A stretch of DNA of 64,000 bases from Daphnia carinata (GCF_022539665.2 NC_081339.1:930001-994000), one strand, 5' to 3'. Numbered from the stretch's first letter, positions 41,563-53,065 are shown. Notes: generated by a model from the sequence alone, not told the origin. A program made the numbers and translations.

Positions 41563-42885
41563 ATGACGACCAGACTTGCCGCGCCGATCAATTTTCCGAT
41601 CTCGATCTCCGATCCGACCTTTTGCAATTTGATCGGATCGGCGATCAAATTTTGCCGATCATTTTTACCGATCATTTTTGTGCGACATCTAACGCTGAAA
41701 ACTCACACTGTTTAACGAATGTAGCATTGGCTGTCACAGCGACAACATGGTCTCCGCCAGTTGACTCGACCGTTCGGGTTCCCAGCGGCACTCCCATTCT
41801 TGCGTTTTGATTGGCTCTCCAGCTCTGATGCCAGTGGCAACCACCACTGAAAGAAAGCAAGCTGTTGATGTGTCGTCTGCTTGTGCCGTCTGCGTGTCGT
41901 CTGCATCGATTTTAATTTTCAAAATAATTCAATTTTCAAATCACAAAATTACTAATCAAAAATCATAAAACGTTCCTGATATCAACACTGACATCTTTTA
42001 CTACAACCCCTTGGACACGACGGTAAGCGATTTTTTTGTTTCCGGTGAACCGTGATAATGTAAGTAGTTGTAATAATAATGTAAGACTGTAAATATTTGA
42101 ATATGAAAATAAACCGAATGAAAAATTTTCTTTTTTTTGTATTATAATAACAATAAGCCTATACAATAAGATAAATATAGAATCGTAAAACTGTTTTTTA
42201 ATTTTATTTACGCTGATAATAATAGAAAATTTAAAAATTTCGCCTAAAAATAATGGCACCCGTTTTCTCAATTGTGATTGGTTGTTTGTAACTTAGTATT
42301 TCCTTAACTAATTTGATAAATTTTTGTTGTTTAATACCCACGAAAACATTCTCGTGAAACAAGGAATCGAGATAATACCTTAATAACATATCATAAGCCT
42401 GTGATTTGAAAATTGAATTATTTTGAAAATTAAAATCGATGCAGACGACATGCAGACGGCACAAGCAGACGACACATCAACAGCTTGCTTTCTTTCAGTG
42501 GTGGTTGCCACTGGCATCAAAGCTGGAGAGCCAATCAAAACGCAAGAATGGGGGTGCCGCTGGGAACCCGAACGGTCGAGTTAACTCGCGGAGACCATGT
42601 TGCACAGCGATAGTTACAGACAGCCATTGAGGGTGTACACTAAACAGTTTCCCTCAATTGGCATTCGCAAAAATAGAAGTGAAATAGAACCATGCGACTG
42701 CAAAATCTACAGCTAGATGGCGAAAAGTTTGATCGCTTAAAACGATCGGATCGCGATCAATTTTTTAGGATCGCCGATCCGATCTCTGATCTTTCTTAAA
42801 AGATCGGACCGGCGATCAATTTTTTGATCGAAGATCGGATCGGCGATCAATTTTTGATCGCGATCGGGGCAAGTCTGATGACGGC
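41563..42885. mobile_element. 1.3-kb non-autonomous hAT with long inverted arms
   Basis: The element spans 41571-42877. Tips are CAGACTTGCC at the left and GGCAAGTCTG at the right, flanked by ATGACGAC (41563-41570) and ATGACGGC (42878-42885), seven of eight identical. Inside the tips are multiple GATCGGATCGGCGATCAA motifs. The arms are then near-perfect inverted repeats from about 41720-41944 against 42398-42625, including GTGGTTGCCACTGGCATCA-like sequence. The ~450-base middle (41945-42397) is AT-rich and has no recognised transposase. 8-bp TSD plus CAG tips indicate hAT. Confidence 0.85.
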
Positions 42886-43204
42886 CACACATAGCAGGTA
42901 TAGGATAGGACAATGTACCTTCGCGGAATAATTTCATTCTTGCTTCACGCCCTCTGGCGGCATTCTAACGCAATATTCCTTTTGCTTATGTTAGTTTGTC
43001 TTAAGAGTTTCTATTGCGAATTATAGAACAAAAGTTTTCTTGCGATTCGACCTGTTTTTTTGTAATGTTACTGATACAAAAATTGTCATTTTCAATGTGA
43101 TGGTGCAAATTTCAGAAACAACCTCAAAGTAGTATTTTAAACTGCATCATCCCATGCGAAACTGGAACATTTGGGCCTTTCAACACGATTTCTCATTTCT
43201 CCGT
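42886..43204. other. Non-coding stretch
   Basis: No gene or repeat was recognised between the hAT element and the CASD1-like copy B segment. Confidence 0.45.
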
Positions 43205-44934
43205 GTTGTTCCGCTTAGCATTTTCTTCGCTACGCAGGAAACCATTGTTTAGGTTTTATTGGCAACATAACATTAGACGATACTATGGAAGGCATTGACG
43301 ATAAGTGTTTCTTTGATGGGCAGCCTTGATTGATGCTGATAGCTGGAAGCAAGCTATAGCCTTCCTCAAGAACTTGCGTTTTCTTGGCTATAAGGTATAA
43401 TTTGGCAAACGCTAGGAGGAACTTGCGTTGGTAGCTACTCTACAAGGTTATATACTAAATTATTCGCATTTTTGGTTTTCTTTGCTGGCATTGTCACTCC
43501 ACTTCAGATATACGGAGACTGCAGGCAGAGTGAGATATATTCGAAGTTGAGCTACGTCATCGGCTTTTTTTAATTCGTGCATTGAAGTCTCGTTTGAAAC
43601 GTTTGTGAAAAACTGTGATAGTCGTTCATTGCGAGTGTCAGTTTCCGTCTCAGTAATCACTATTGAATATTGGTGCGCAAGTTTCAGTTGGCCAGAGTGA
43701 GAATCATGAACAGGAAATTTAAACAAGGGGTAATGGGAGGTGTGTTGTTGCTCCCACTGGCATTTTTACTCACGCTCAGTGTGATTTTCTTTTGTACCAA
43801 CTTCTCAACGATATGGTTTTACGGCGAAGACAACCCAAACACCATGCCTGCCGTGAATCAAGCAAATCTGCAGATATTCTAGTACCATAAACTCTTTATC
43901 ATGCTATCGACTGTGTTTTATTGTATAAAATTTTTTCCGTCGGGACGTCGATGAATTGAGAAGCGTCTTTTCAGACTTACAGGGGGTTTAATTGTCGATC
44001 TAATTTGATGCGTCTCTTCGTCGCTTTGGCTTTTTCTCTTTGTCTTCCAACGAGATCAGAAAATGTTTTTCCTAGTCCATTATCTTATCTTATTCTTTAA
44101 TTAACTTAATTTTTTCTTGATGGCATAATCTATAATAACTAGTGCATTATCTTATCTTGTTCTTTAATTAACTAAATTTTTCTTGATGGTATAATCCACA
44201 ATGGGTTATAGTCGATCGTTTTTAGATGACACACTACCGCCGTGCAATAATGGCTTCCTCGACAAGAAAAACTATCTCAATCCACCCTGCCACGCAAAAT
44301 CGTTTAAAATTGGGGACACTGTCAAATGCATCGATAGACTTTTTGTACCGAACGCTAGCCAAAGAAATATTGAGGAACAATCTATGCCATATCTTATGCA
44401 CTTTATTTTCGTTGGTGACTCCACAATACGTCAACATTTCTACAACTTCCTTAAGGTAAATTTTGTTAAATGTGGCAATTACTAATTATTTGTACTGTCA
44501 TACCTTACGTATTTTAGTTCCTGCCGGACTACGACCTCGAATACGATCCACCGATCGGTTCGAAACGCGAAAAAATTCACATGGACGCGAATGTAACGAG
44601 CCGCATATTAAATTTCCGCGCTTCTTTTCATTGGGAACCGAGATTTTCCAACAGGACGAGCGAGATTTTTTCGCAATGGACGTCCAAAGACGATGTTGCC
44701 AAACTAGCCAAAGTAATAGTTATCGGTAATTGTATATCCTTGCTAATATTATTATTCGCATTGAAGTTATCTTTTCTTTTATCTCGCCTTTTCCTGCTAG
44801 GTATGTCCTTACATCACATCATGCACCTGCAAGAAGATAAGTCTCAATATTCTAAGTTTAAGAAAGGATTGACTGAGCTCATGCCAATTCTGCAACGTGT
44901 AGCTAAACATAACAAAGTTATTTGGGTGAAGTAG
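43205..44934 (+). CDS. CASD1-like PC-esterase protein, copy B, truncated but open
   Basis: Exons 43706-43881, 44212-44455, 44518-44725 and 44801-44934 join in frame to about 253 codons; coordinates include ~500 bp of duplicated 5' flank. Exon 1 starts at ATG 43706 and holds a signal-anchor helix (VLLLPLAFLLTLSVIFF). Exon 2 ends with FIFVGDSTIRQHFYNFLK, the GDS block of PC-esterase domains, as in CASD1 (sialate O-acetyltransferase, Golgi). Exon 3 (SFHWEPRF, FSQWTSKDD, VIVIG) and exon 4 (YSKFKKGLTELMPILQRVAK, VIWVK) match the middle of that domain. The frame ends at TAG 44932, where a glutamine might be expected. The C-terminal DxxH of the esterase and the multi-pass acyltransferase region are missing. 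It may be a pseudogene or a short lumenal protein. The exon 1 donor is GTACCA, which is weak. Confidence 0.6.
44082..44205 (+). repeat. ~67-bp tandem duplication in intron 1 of copy B
   Basis: CATTATCTTATCTTATTC...GATGGCATAATC is present twice (about 44082 and 44148) in copy B, but once in copy A (about 30518). The duplication therefore arose after the two copies separated, or was lost from A. Confidence 0.8.
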
Positions 44935-45469
44935 TACACCGTCATCGACAATCCTTTTATATCCAGAATCTTTTACAATCATATGAGCAACTTGGTTCAG
45001 ATCATCTTCACACGAGTTACACGTACTTCAAGCAGAAGACAAAATACAAGAGCGCCATCTTTCATCGCAATTTATAATCACAAAATGAGAGTTTTTAAAA
45101 AAATTGCAAATTTTTAACGGGGGTCGTGCATTTATGGGAACTTGTTAATGTTCTTTCTATGGCGTTAGTGGTAACGCCTAGAACGGAGAAACAAACAAAT
45201 TCAAGGTACAGGTCACACTAGAGAATCAATTTTTGTAGCCACATAATATAACACAAAAAGCACGAGAAATAATACGTGTACACATTAAACGTTCGGTATT
45301 GTACGTAACTGCTGTCGTTCTTCAACATGTGGGTTTGTTCTCGCAGAGTTCTCTCGTTTCTCCCAGTGTTTGAACGTAACACTTCTTTTTTTAGCAGAAC
45401 AGAATTCTCTAGTCGACAGAAAAGTTACCAGAAATTACACAATACAATAATAGTACAAATTATGTATGT
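44935..45469. other. Non-coding stretch
   Basis: Sequence after the CASD1-like stop has a further open stretch in the same frame for about 50 codons without recognisable similarity. Otherwise nothing was identified. Confidence 0.4.
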
Positions 45470-46583
45470 GTAAAGCAACTTCCCGTGTGGGAAGGAGAAG
45501 TAGATGGTTTAATGGCTTCTGTTTCTTTATCTGAAGTCTGACTACCTTGAGATGAATGCGGAACAGTCGCGGTAGAAGCTGACAATTTTTCAAAACTAAT
45601 CAACTTAGCAATCGTTTCGTCATTGATTTGCACTACGGGTGTTACAGGAATAAGCGGAGTGTTCAAAGGTGTACGAGAAAGTTTATTATTAAGTTACCTG
45701 ACATAACATCGTCCATCATTGTGGTAGAGCTCTGAAAAACGCTGCCACCATTATGTAAAGCATCTTCCCGTGTGTGGGAAGACTGACTTTACTGTATTAA
45801 GACAAAATGAAATAATAACGAGCTCGGAGGCGTATTTCCCACAATGATGGATTTATTATCCTAGATTAAGCATACTACAAGAAGCAAGACATAAGAGAAA
45901 TAAAGATACAGTAGGGAAACTAAAGAGAGAGAAGAGAGAGACAATTATAACCAAGTCTTACCGTGATAACACGAGTAGGTAGCGGAAAGAAATCGACACG
46001 CAAGCGAACGAGATAAACCTCACGCTCACGAAGTCAATTCACAATCAAATAGATTGTACAAGTGTTTAAGAAAAGGACAAATGCACTGTCCAAGACTAAC
46101 TAAGTTTTCACAGGCGGAAATTAAGGCAAGTTAAGCAAATAAGATTCACAATAAAAGTACAATTTACTGCGCAATACTACTAACCAAAGGATAAGAGCAA
46201 CAAGAATAAACTCAGGCGGCTACCTTATTCAGATGCAAGTTCTTGTCTGTTCTTTCCCATATTTTGGGTTCACGATTACTCTTCGCATATTGGCAAATTG
46301 GTGAGTTGCTGTGCGAGTATTTGCCACCAATCAAAGATGTTTAAAATGGCGTGATAATGGTGCGATGATGGGCGTCGCCCGTGCCGCCAATCAAAGATGT
46401 TTTATAAGTGGCGTGATGCTGATGACACATGGATGCGTCAGTTAGCTAGCAGGTGTTCATCTAGGTCACCCGTGTTGCGTATATATGTTGTTGCAATAGA
46501 CATGTTTTTATACTAATCACTTATTAAAGATACTACAGAAAGGACATATAAGTTGAAGATGTATATTGGCTTCGTTACATATG
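45466..46583 (-). mobile_element. Collapsed LTR retrotransposon (TSD TATG)
   Basis: The element is 45470-46579 on the minus strand, flanked by TATG on both sides (45466-45469, 46580-46583). The 5' LTR is 46579-45754 (826 bp), minus-strand TGTAACGAAG ... GCTTTACA. Three bases later comes the primer site TGGTGGCAGCG (45741-45751), the tRNA-Leu type also used by gypsy copy 2. About 250 bases of leader and gag start follow (frame 45666-45460, QINDETIAKLISFEKL). The left edge repeats the LTR end for ~25 bases (CTTCCC..GGGAAG..GCTTTACA), so nearly all of the body and of the 3' LTR is deleted. Confidence 0.7.
46323..46420. repeat. 61-bp direct repeat in the LTR
   Basis: GCCACCAATCAAAGATGTTT followed by GTGGCGTGAT-like sequence occurs at about 46322 and again (GCCGCCAATC...) at about 46383. 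This could be a duplicated regulatory block of the LTR. Confidence 0.6.
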
Positions 46584-47880
46584 CATCAATGCTGTCCAAA
46601 CAAGTGATCGAATAAAATGAATTTCTCCGATTGAGTTTGTTCTTTACTTTAGTTGTAAAATAATCTCCTAATTATGGAATATCCATAGGCTGACGATATT
46701 CCATAAAAATTAAAACTACATAAAGTGCTGCCAATGAAGAACAGATCTAGGCTATAAAGCTCGAGTATAACGGTCTAGACAGTAAAATGTCCACAGCAAT
46801 TGCGTTGGAGGGCTGCTATCGTAAAATATCAAAACCTAAGCTCCGAAACAATGTTTGATAAACGTGCTGTTTTGAACTTCAAGACGTAAATATTTGTCGA
46901 ACGATTATAGGTCTATGAATCTATGCAGGATCTGTGGCGAGCGTTATCAGTATATCTGTTGGTTCTGTTACAGTTTCTTCATTTACTCTCTTACACCGAC
47001 ACAGACATTACAACAAAGGACATACAAAATACACACAACATAGCATAAGACTATTTACAACACAATCGCGAAGGGAAGCCAGCAATCCTGCAGAGCTCCT
47101 TCTTAAAGGACTAACACGAGGGCGGCCAGCCAACGGCAGAGCCCCCTCTCGGGGCCAAATCCCGAGTCCCCGTTTGAATAAAACAGAGGCCAGAGGTCGA
47201 CTCAGGTTCGACCTGACCTCTAGGGGTGGAAAGGTAACATTAAGGGAGACAAGCGTGGTGATGAATGCAAACACAAGATGGCAGCACTTCTAACATACAA
47301 CAGACGAAAGAGGGCAATAGTTGCAACAGTTCTTGCATGCAAAAACAACTCTCCCCTTTCGTGGGGGTTCGGTGCGACGCCAACATAATCACATATTCTT
47401 TTAAGCTTATTTTTAGATCCAAAGAGCTAGAACGGACCTAATGTGTGAAATTAATTCTAATAATCAACCTCACCGTACTGTATTACTGGCTGTTTTGGTT
47501 GCGACATTCACCGAAATGGTAGTCGGAGTACAGGGGGGATGCAGTCCTCATTTCCTTCCTTTACTCGTCCAGATGGGGATTGTCACATGGCCTGAATATA
47601 AAATAGACGATAAGTGATTAAACAGGTATAACACGAAGCAATTGGAAATTACAACGACAAAAACAAATTGTTCTTGACTATTAAAAATTTAAAAACCATT
47701 ATTCCAATAATTATTTCAAAATTTCGTGGCTAAGGGGGGAACAATGGGAACTTGATTTCGTAAGTGCATTACTTTTTAATGTGGCCTGATAAATAAAAAA
47801 AAAAACCTTATCACCAACACCCAAAAAAAAACTCCAAAGGTTGTGGGAGAGACGTGGCGGGATATCGAACCATGGCAAGG
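46584..47880. other. Intergenic, no gene recognised
   Basis: A GC-richer patch at 47070-47240 contains an imperfect palindrome (AGAGGTCGA...TCGACCTGACCTCT). The 119-codon frame 46934-47293 and its minus-strand counterpart show no known motif. It could be an LTR fragment, but termini were not found. Confidence 0.4.
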
Positions 47881-47882
47881 GG

Positions 47883-47912
47883 TATATAAGGTACGCTAGG
47901 TTGTTCACTCGC
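47883..47912 (+). promoter_or_regulatory. TATA-type core promoter of the MPV17L2-like gene
   Basis: TATATAAG at 47883-47890 is followed 24 bases later by TTCACTC, close to the arthropod initiator TCAKTY with one mismatch. The predicted start (A at about 47907) lies ~97 bases before the first coding ATG at 48004. Confidence 0.55.
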
Positions 47913-48003
47913 CATTCCAAAATTTACAACTGAGCATAAGGTCTACCCTTCCTTTCTTAACACAAACTCCGACACGTGATGAAAAAAGTCACCAAACCGA
48001 CAA

Positions 48004-49555
48004 ATGGCCGTTATATCAAAACTGAAAGGGATTTTATTTGGTCGATATCTATGGGTAACCAACACTGCCAGCGGTGGTAAGAACTTCTCGTTCATCCCTA
48101 AGTTACAAACTACTTCGATTATTAAGGAATAAAAAATAAAACATTTCGCATAAAAAAAAATGATTTTGACAGGGATTCTTTTGGCGGCCGGAGATCTTAT
48201 CCAACAGACTATTGAACATTCTAAAAAGAGCGGCGGTAAGAACAAGAATAAAGAGCAATATGATTGGAAACGATCAGGTGATTTGATTATTCACTAATGA
48301 CTACCCCTAGACGGAAACATTAAAATCTACTCACCGCAACATCAGGTTGAATGATGGCTATCCGCTTAACCTTGGGCCTTCCGCATCATTTCTGGTACAA
48401 GTTTCTGGATCGCGCTATCCCCGGAGCCTCACTCCTTTGTGTCGGCAAAAAGATTCTGCTTGATCAGACCATCTTTTCCCCGTTTAACAACGTCTCCTTT
48501 TTTATGGGAGCTGGCCTCCTGGAGGGAAGCACGACCCGGCAAGCGTGGGACGAATTAAAATCCAAATTCCTGATGGTTTACAAGGTACATTTTTTTTTAC
48601 TGGTTTCCTATGAGAGGGAATTTGACACAACTAGAAAATTATCAGAGTCTATCGGAATGTTCTACACATTCCCATAACTCGAAGTGCAGAAAGCTTTGCT
48701 AGTTATTAGGGTGTGGTGGGGATAGTTACAGTATGATGATGCAATACAAAGTCTTGTTTGTATTAGCATTATCGATACGAGATATAGACGTCATACGTAA
48801 AATCACGTGACTTGACCGTTATCTATGATCTCTAGAATGTAAGCAAATGTCAGCGTCGATCTCTAATGCTCATGTTTTTTCGCAATGGCTGATCAACAGG
48901 TCATCAGGAGATTTTTCGTTTAAATTTAATTTAATGACGCACCTGAAAATGTGATCTCATTCTTTCACCTTAACAGGAAAACGGTGACAAAAAGGAAAGA
49001 AAATCTAAAGTTCTAAAGTTGAAATTTACATAAGTTATTCTAAAGATTGAATTGGGAGAATTTGATTTTACCTTAGCCAAAGCTTTTTGAATTTACTTAT
49101 AGCTTTCTCAAAGGATGTGTTAATTCCATCTTGAACCTGTTCTGAGAAGAGCATGTCTCAACATCCAGAGGTACATTATATCCATGCAAAAAATGTTGAA
49201 AAATTCATTATAACGAGTTATTGCTTATCCAACAGCTCTACCATTAAAAAAAGGACAATTTTTCTCAGTTTCTTATTTCATTTGAAAATATATTAAAAAT
49301 TTAACAGTTTACTCAGCGTGTTGTTCCTGTTAACCCTTTGCATTCCATCAATTCCAGTTGACCGTCGCATTCCCAGACATTTGACTTGACCTAACAAACA
49401 AATTTTAATCAATTTATTCAGACCGATTGTTCGGTATGGCCTCCTGCACAATTCATCAACTTTTTTTACGTAGCCTATCACCTGTCTATCGAGTGCTGTA
49501 CGTTAACGTTCTGACTGTTGGGTGGAACGTTTTCCTTTCATACGCCAAATACTTT
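48004..49555 (+). pseudogene. MPV17L2-like: MPV17L2-like (Mpv17/PMP22 family) gene with in-frame TGA and frameshift
   Basis: Exons: 48004-48076, 48173-48277, 48346-48584, 49422-49555. The joined frame reads LWVTNTASGGILLAAGDLIQQ, DWKRSG, LGLPHHFWYKFLDRAIPG, KKILLDQTIFSPF, GLLEGSTTRQAWDELKSKF, VWPPAQFINFF, then YVNVLTVGWNVFLSYAKYF. This is the full Mpv17/PMP22 order. Members are small four-helix proteins of inner mitochondrial or peroxisomal membranes; the MPV17L2 type is linked to mitochondrial ribosome assembly. Exon borders are clean. Two defects: TGA at 48348-48350 where family members have arginine (CGA expected in SG-R-MM), and a frame change near the T7 run at 49460 in exon 4. They mean pseudogene, or sequence errors in a real gene. 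A possible last exon begins at about 49619 (after CATATCTTAG). Confidence 0.7.
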
Positions 49556-49679
49556 GTAAGTTACCTATTTTTTCTTATTCCGTGTCGTTTCCCCTGGCGG
49601 CTAAATAATTCATATCTTAGGACAAGGCGAGTATCCGGGTGGAGAGCGATCTTCCAGCTATCGCCATGCCCGTTATAAG

Positions 49680-50872
49680 GAGTCAAACATTTGGCTACGA
49701 TTGCGAAACAGCTTCATTTCTCTTTTTTTTTTTTTTTTTCATTTTAACGCATTTTCGTTTTCGGTTTCCATCCAGTCGCAACCAATCACGCAAAGCTCGT
49801 TCTGTTTTATAAAATAATCATTAGAAATGGATTTTATTTATAGCTAACGTTTTAAGGAAAAAAACAACAATTTTATTTATAAGCTGATCATTAGCGGGTT
49901 GTTTTTTGGCGATGAAAATATACGTGAAAATACCTGCCGTTACACTTGTTCCCAATCTGCTTTCTAAACTGCATTTTTCGATATCTGAAGTGAAAAAGAA
50001 TGCTTATCATGAGTTTGAGATGACACAACCTTTGAACAAGCAACGGTTACTTGAAATGTCGTATTTCAAAACGCAATTGCGGCGCTGCGCAAAGTTGACA
50101 AGTTTTGATAAAACAATGGCCGACTTTCCCAGATGCAATTTCAAAGGAAAAAGAAACAGTTATAATGTGTCTTTGCAATTGAGCTTACTTGTCTAAGGTT
50201 TTGTGCGTCTAAATGTTTTGTTTATTTTATTTTTACCTGAATTCTTTGACGTTGTTTAATCCTCCTCCCAAAAACTGACAGTAAATGGTCATCTTTAAAG
50301 ATGTGAAAGCTCAGCGCGTATTTTCTTATTGTCCTCTTCCTATTAATTAGCTGTCAAACGTTTGAACGATGAAGATAAGTGAAAGCGCATTTGATCCAAA
50401 GATGAACGTCATTTACCATAAATCTCTTAGTGAAGAACAAAGTAGGTCATCATAACTGGGTCGTTCCCAGAGTTTTAGACGTTCCTGTGGCCAGAGAAAA
50501 GCTCTCCTTTTCCGACATGCTACGGTGACCTAAATCAAAGTAAAACAAAACAAAAGTAGATTGATTAATGATTATCAATACATAATTTTTACATAGGCAA
50601 GTCTTGACAAAACATTAAAGAAGATCACTTTCTCGTGTCATTGTTTTTTTTCAACTATTGCGTTAAGACGAACATTGTTACCTCCTTATGACATCCGATG
50701 GATATAAACATGACTCCGGCAGATGGCGATCATACAGTGGCCACGTAAAGACGCAATTTTCTTTGTAGCATCATCTAAATGTCCCAAGCCAGAACATATT
50801 ATATTATTATTATTATTATTATTATTATTTAGCATAGTGCATATGTGATTCTTTGTTTATCTTGATTGACAG
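49680..50872. other. Intergenic / possible first intron of the glycine-rich gene
   Basis: An ATT trinucleotide microsatellite lies at about 50795-50830. The first exon of the glycine-rich gene should lie here or upstream. One candidate is ATGAAAATATAC followed by GT at 49911-49924, which would give a fitting signal-peptide start, but this is unproven. Confidence 0.4.
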
Positions 50873-52291
50873 GCGATCTGCGTTTTGGCCGCACTCGTCG
50901 GATTTGTTTGCGCTGGTTACAAAGGTATGCTATTCGATTTTTCCCAAGATAGCTTAACGCTGTTTTGAATAACAACGCTCATGTTATTGCGTCTCAAAGT
51001 GTTATTTTGCTTAGACTGTAACATAATCTAGTTGATTTTGTGGCCTAAAGTTTTGTACCACACGGTATTTGCGACGACCTACGACTATGCTACTACGTAG
51101 CTAAAGATATTTTAGACTGTTGCGCCAGTTTACGCTGCCATGTTCGAGAAAAAGATTATTGCAATAACAAAAACAAATAAGTTGAAATAGATATGCGTTC
51201 AATACGCGATGTTTACGTTGCAATAATTTTTTTACTGGAATCGTAGTGTTTACACGTTAACAAGATTTAACTATTTAGTTATCTTGTAAATCTTCAAATT
51301 GATAAGACGAATGAATTCTTATTCAGCTGGAGGATACGGTGGCAGCGGAGGACACGGTGGTGGTTACACAGGAGGTAGAGGATACGGAGGTGGTGGAGGA
51401 TACGGAGGTGGTGGAGGATACGGAGGTAGTGGAGGATACGGTGGTAGCGGAGGATACGGTGGTAGCGGAGGATACGGTGGTAGCGGAGGATACGGTGGTA
51501 GTGGAGGATATGTTAGTAGCGGAGGATACGGTAGTAGTGGAGGATACGGTGGTAGCGGAGGATACGGTGGTAGCGGAGGATACGGAGGAAGCGGCGGACA
51601 TGGAGGAAGCGGAGGCTACGGAGGAGCTGGATATGGAGGTAGCAGTTATGGAAGTAGCAGTTACGGCGGGCAAGGTAACTTTTCTCAAACTAGCAAACTT
51701 TGCTAAATTAGTACTGAAAAAAAAAACCAATAAATCCACCTTCAAACTTGAAATTCAATGTTACTAGGTGGTGGGTACGGAAGTCGAAGCTACGGTGCCA
51801 CTAGTTACAGCAGTAACGGCGGTGGAGGATACGGGAACAGCGGCCACGGTGCGGGAGGACACGGCCATGGCGGAGGAGGGTATGGCAGCAGCAGCTATAG
51901 TGGAGGAGGATCCGGCAGCAGCAGCTATGGTGGAGGAGCAGGTTACGGTAGTAGCGGACATGGTGGAGGAGGTTACGGCTGCAGTAGCCATGACGGAGGT
52001 TACGGAAGCAGTCACGGGGGAGGCCATAGTGGAGCAGGATACGGTAAATATGGATTTGCAAATGACCAAATGAAATCAATACTTTTGCTTTTGTTTTCAA
52101 ATGTTCAGTCAGTTAGATGATCCAAGATAATGCAGATCATCAACTCAAAAAGAAAATATCGTGAAGAACACACAAATTGAACTTACACTGCTAACATATT
52201 CTAGTCATGAAAGAATCAAAATAGAATACCTGGATTTTTCTTGCTCATTACAGGACCTTATGGTAAAGGTAGTGGAGGCTACGGTCGATGA
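50873..52291 (+). CDS. Secreted glycine-rich repeat protein
   Basis: Exons: 50873-50924, 51327-51674, 51768-52043, 52254-52291, all with GT-AG borders and every junction after the first codon base. The first listed exon encodes AICVLAALVGFVCAGYK, the core and cleavage end of a signal peptide; the ATG exon lies upstream and was not fixed. The second is a run of (S)GGYGG / SGGHGG repeats, about 13 copies of a 15-18 base unit. The third is GGGYGSSSY and GGHGG-rich with one cysteine. The last ends YGKGSGGYGR and TGA (52289-52291). AATAAA follows at about 52366. Total about 240 residues. Such proteins occur in arthropod cuticle, silk-like and shell matrices, or as glycine-rich antimicrobials. I favour a cuticular or extracellular-matrix role without proof. 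Confidence 0.75.
51345..51640 (+). repeat. GGATACGGTGGTAGCG coding minisatellite
   Basis: About a dozen and a half tandem copies of GGAGGATACGGTGGTAGC-type units encode GGYGGS. Nearly identical neighbours suggest recent expansion or homogenisation by slippage. Confidence 0.9.
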
Positions 52292-52399
52292 TCTCGTCAA
52301 AGCAGCGTCCAACTTCTGGAACAGCATTTACTTTCCTCACTTGTCCTGTTTTCCTGTCAAACAAAATAAAGAATTAAGATGTGCAACATGTACGTGAAA

Positions 52400-53065
52400 A
52401 ATAAAACTGATTTACCTGTTTCTCGGTGAGTTCCAGTGATCAGCAATGACGAATTGACATTAGAGATCCATGGTAACAGATGGCCAAACAGAGCGTTGAA
52501 TTAGAATCGATTTTTGCTCAACCTAAAGTGGAATAATGAATCGCACCAATCGAACGGGAATGACGTGCACAGAGTGCTGCTGTCGATAGCATATTAAAAT
52601 TATATTTAACAGATGTACATGCTCGTGGGTTTTGACTGGGAAGTTTACAGATAAAGTATTTACAGCGTAACAGAGTGATCCTCGACTGATAAGTTTGGTT
52701 GTACGAATACCAAAAAATCAGATACGAAATAGAAATGAAGTGAAGCTCTCTTCGGAATACCGGAGATATTCCAACACTTTGATCCGACCCAATGTCACTC
52801 AATTTTGCAAATGGATTGCTTTCATGCTGGTCGTTTGTGGAACACAACAAAACAGTTCTGAGATAAAAGCTTGTTCCTTAAAAGAAAAACGTGAGTATTA
52901 TAGCGATGAAAAAAATTAAAACACGTTGACCATTGGATAGTAAAAATTGTCGAGAATATAACCGACTTAAATATTTAGATATATCGAGGTGACCGCGAAT
53001 TTTCGTGCCAATCCAATTTTTTTTTGTTCTTGTTGTTTTGGAGAAAAAACTTACAGGACTTTTTG
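52400..53065. other. Intergenic between the glycine-rich gene and the receptor kinase 3' end
   Basis: No supported gene. The minus-strand part next to 53066 should hold the 3' UTR of the receptor gene. Confidence 0.45.

Noticed and set aside
46934-47293. 119-codon ORF and its antisense as a gene
   Set aside because: No motif, no exon structure; the open frame reflects a local GC-rich patch.
49906-50196. 96-codon plus-strand ORF between the MPV17L2-like and glycine-rich genes
   Set aside because: No recognisable motif, no promoter or splice support for the whole ORF, and a length reachable by chance. Only its first codons were kept as a candidate signal-peptide exon.
51339-51767. Long alternative-frame ORFs (plus and minus) across the glycine-rich exon
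   Set aside because: They are frame shadows of the GGATACGGTGGT repeat (VVEDT and SSATTV type low-complexity). The GGYGGS frame is the one that joins in phase to a signal peptide and to the other exons.
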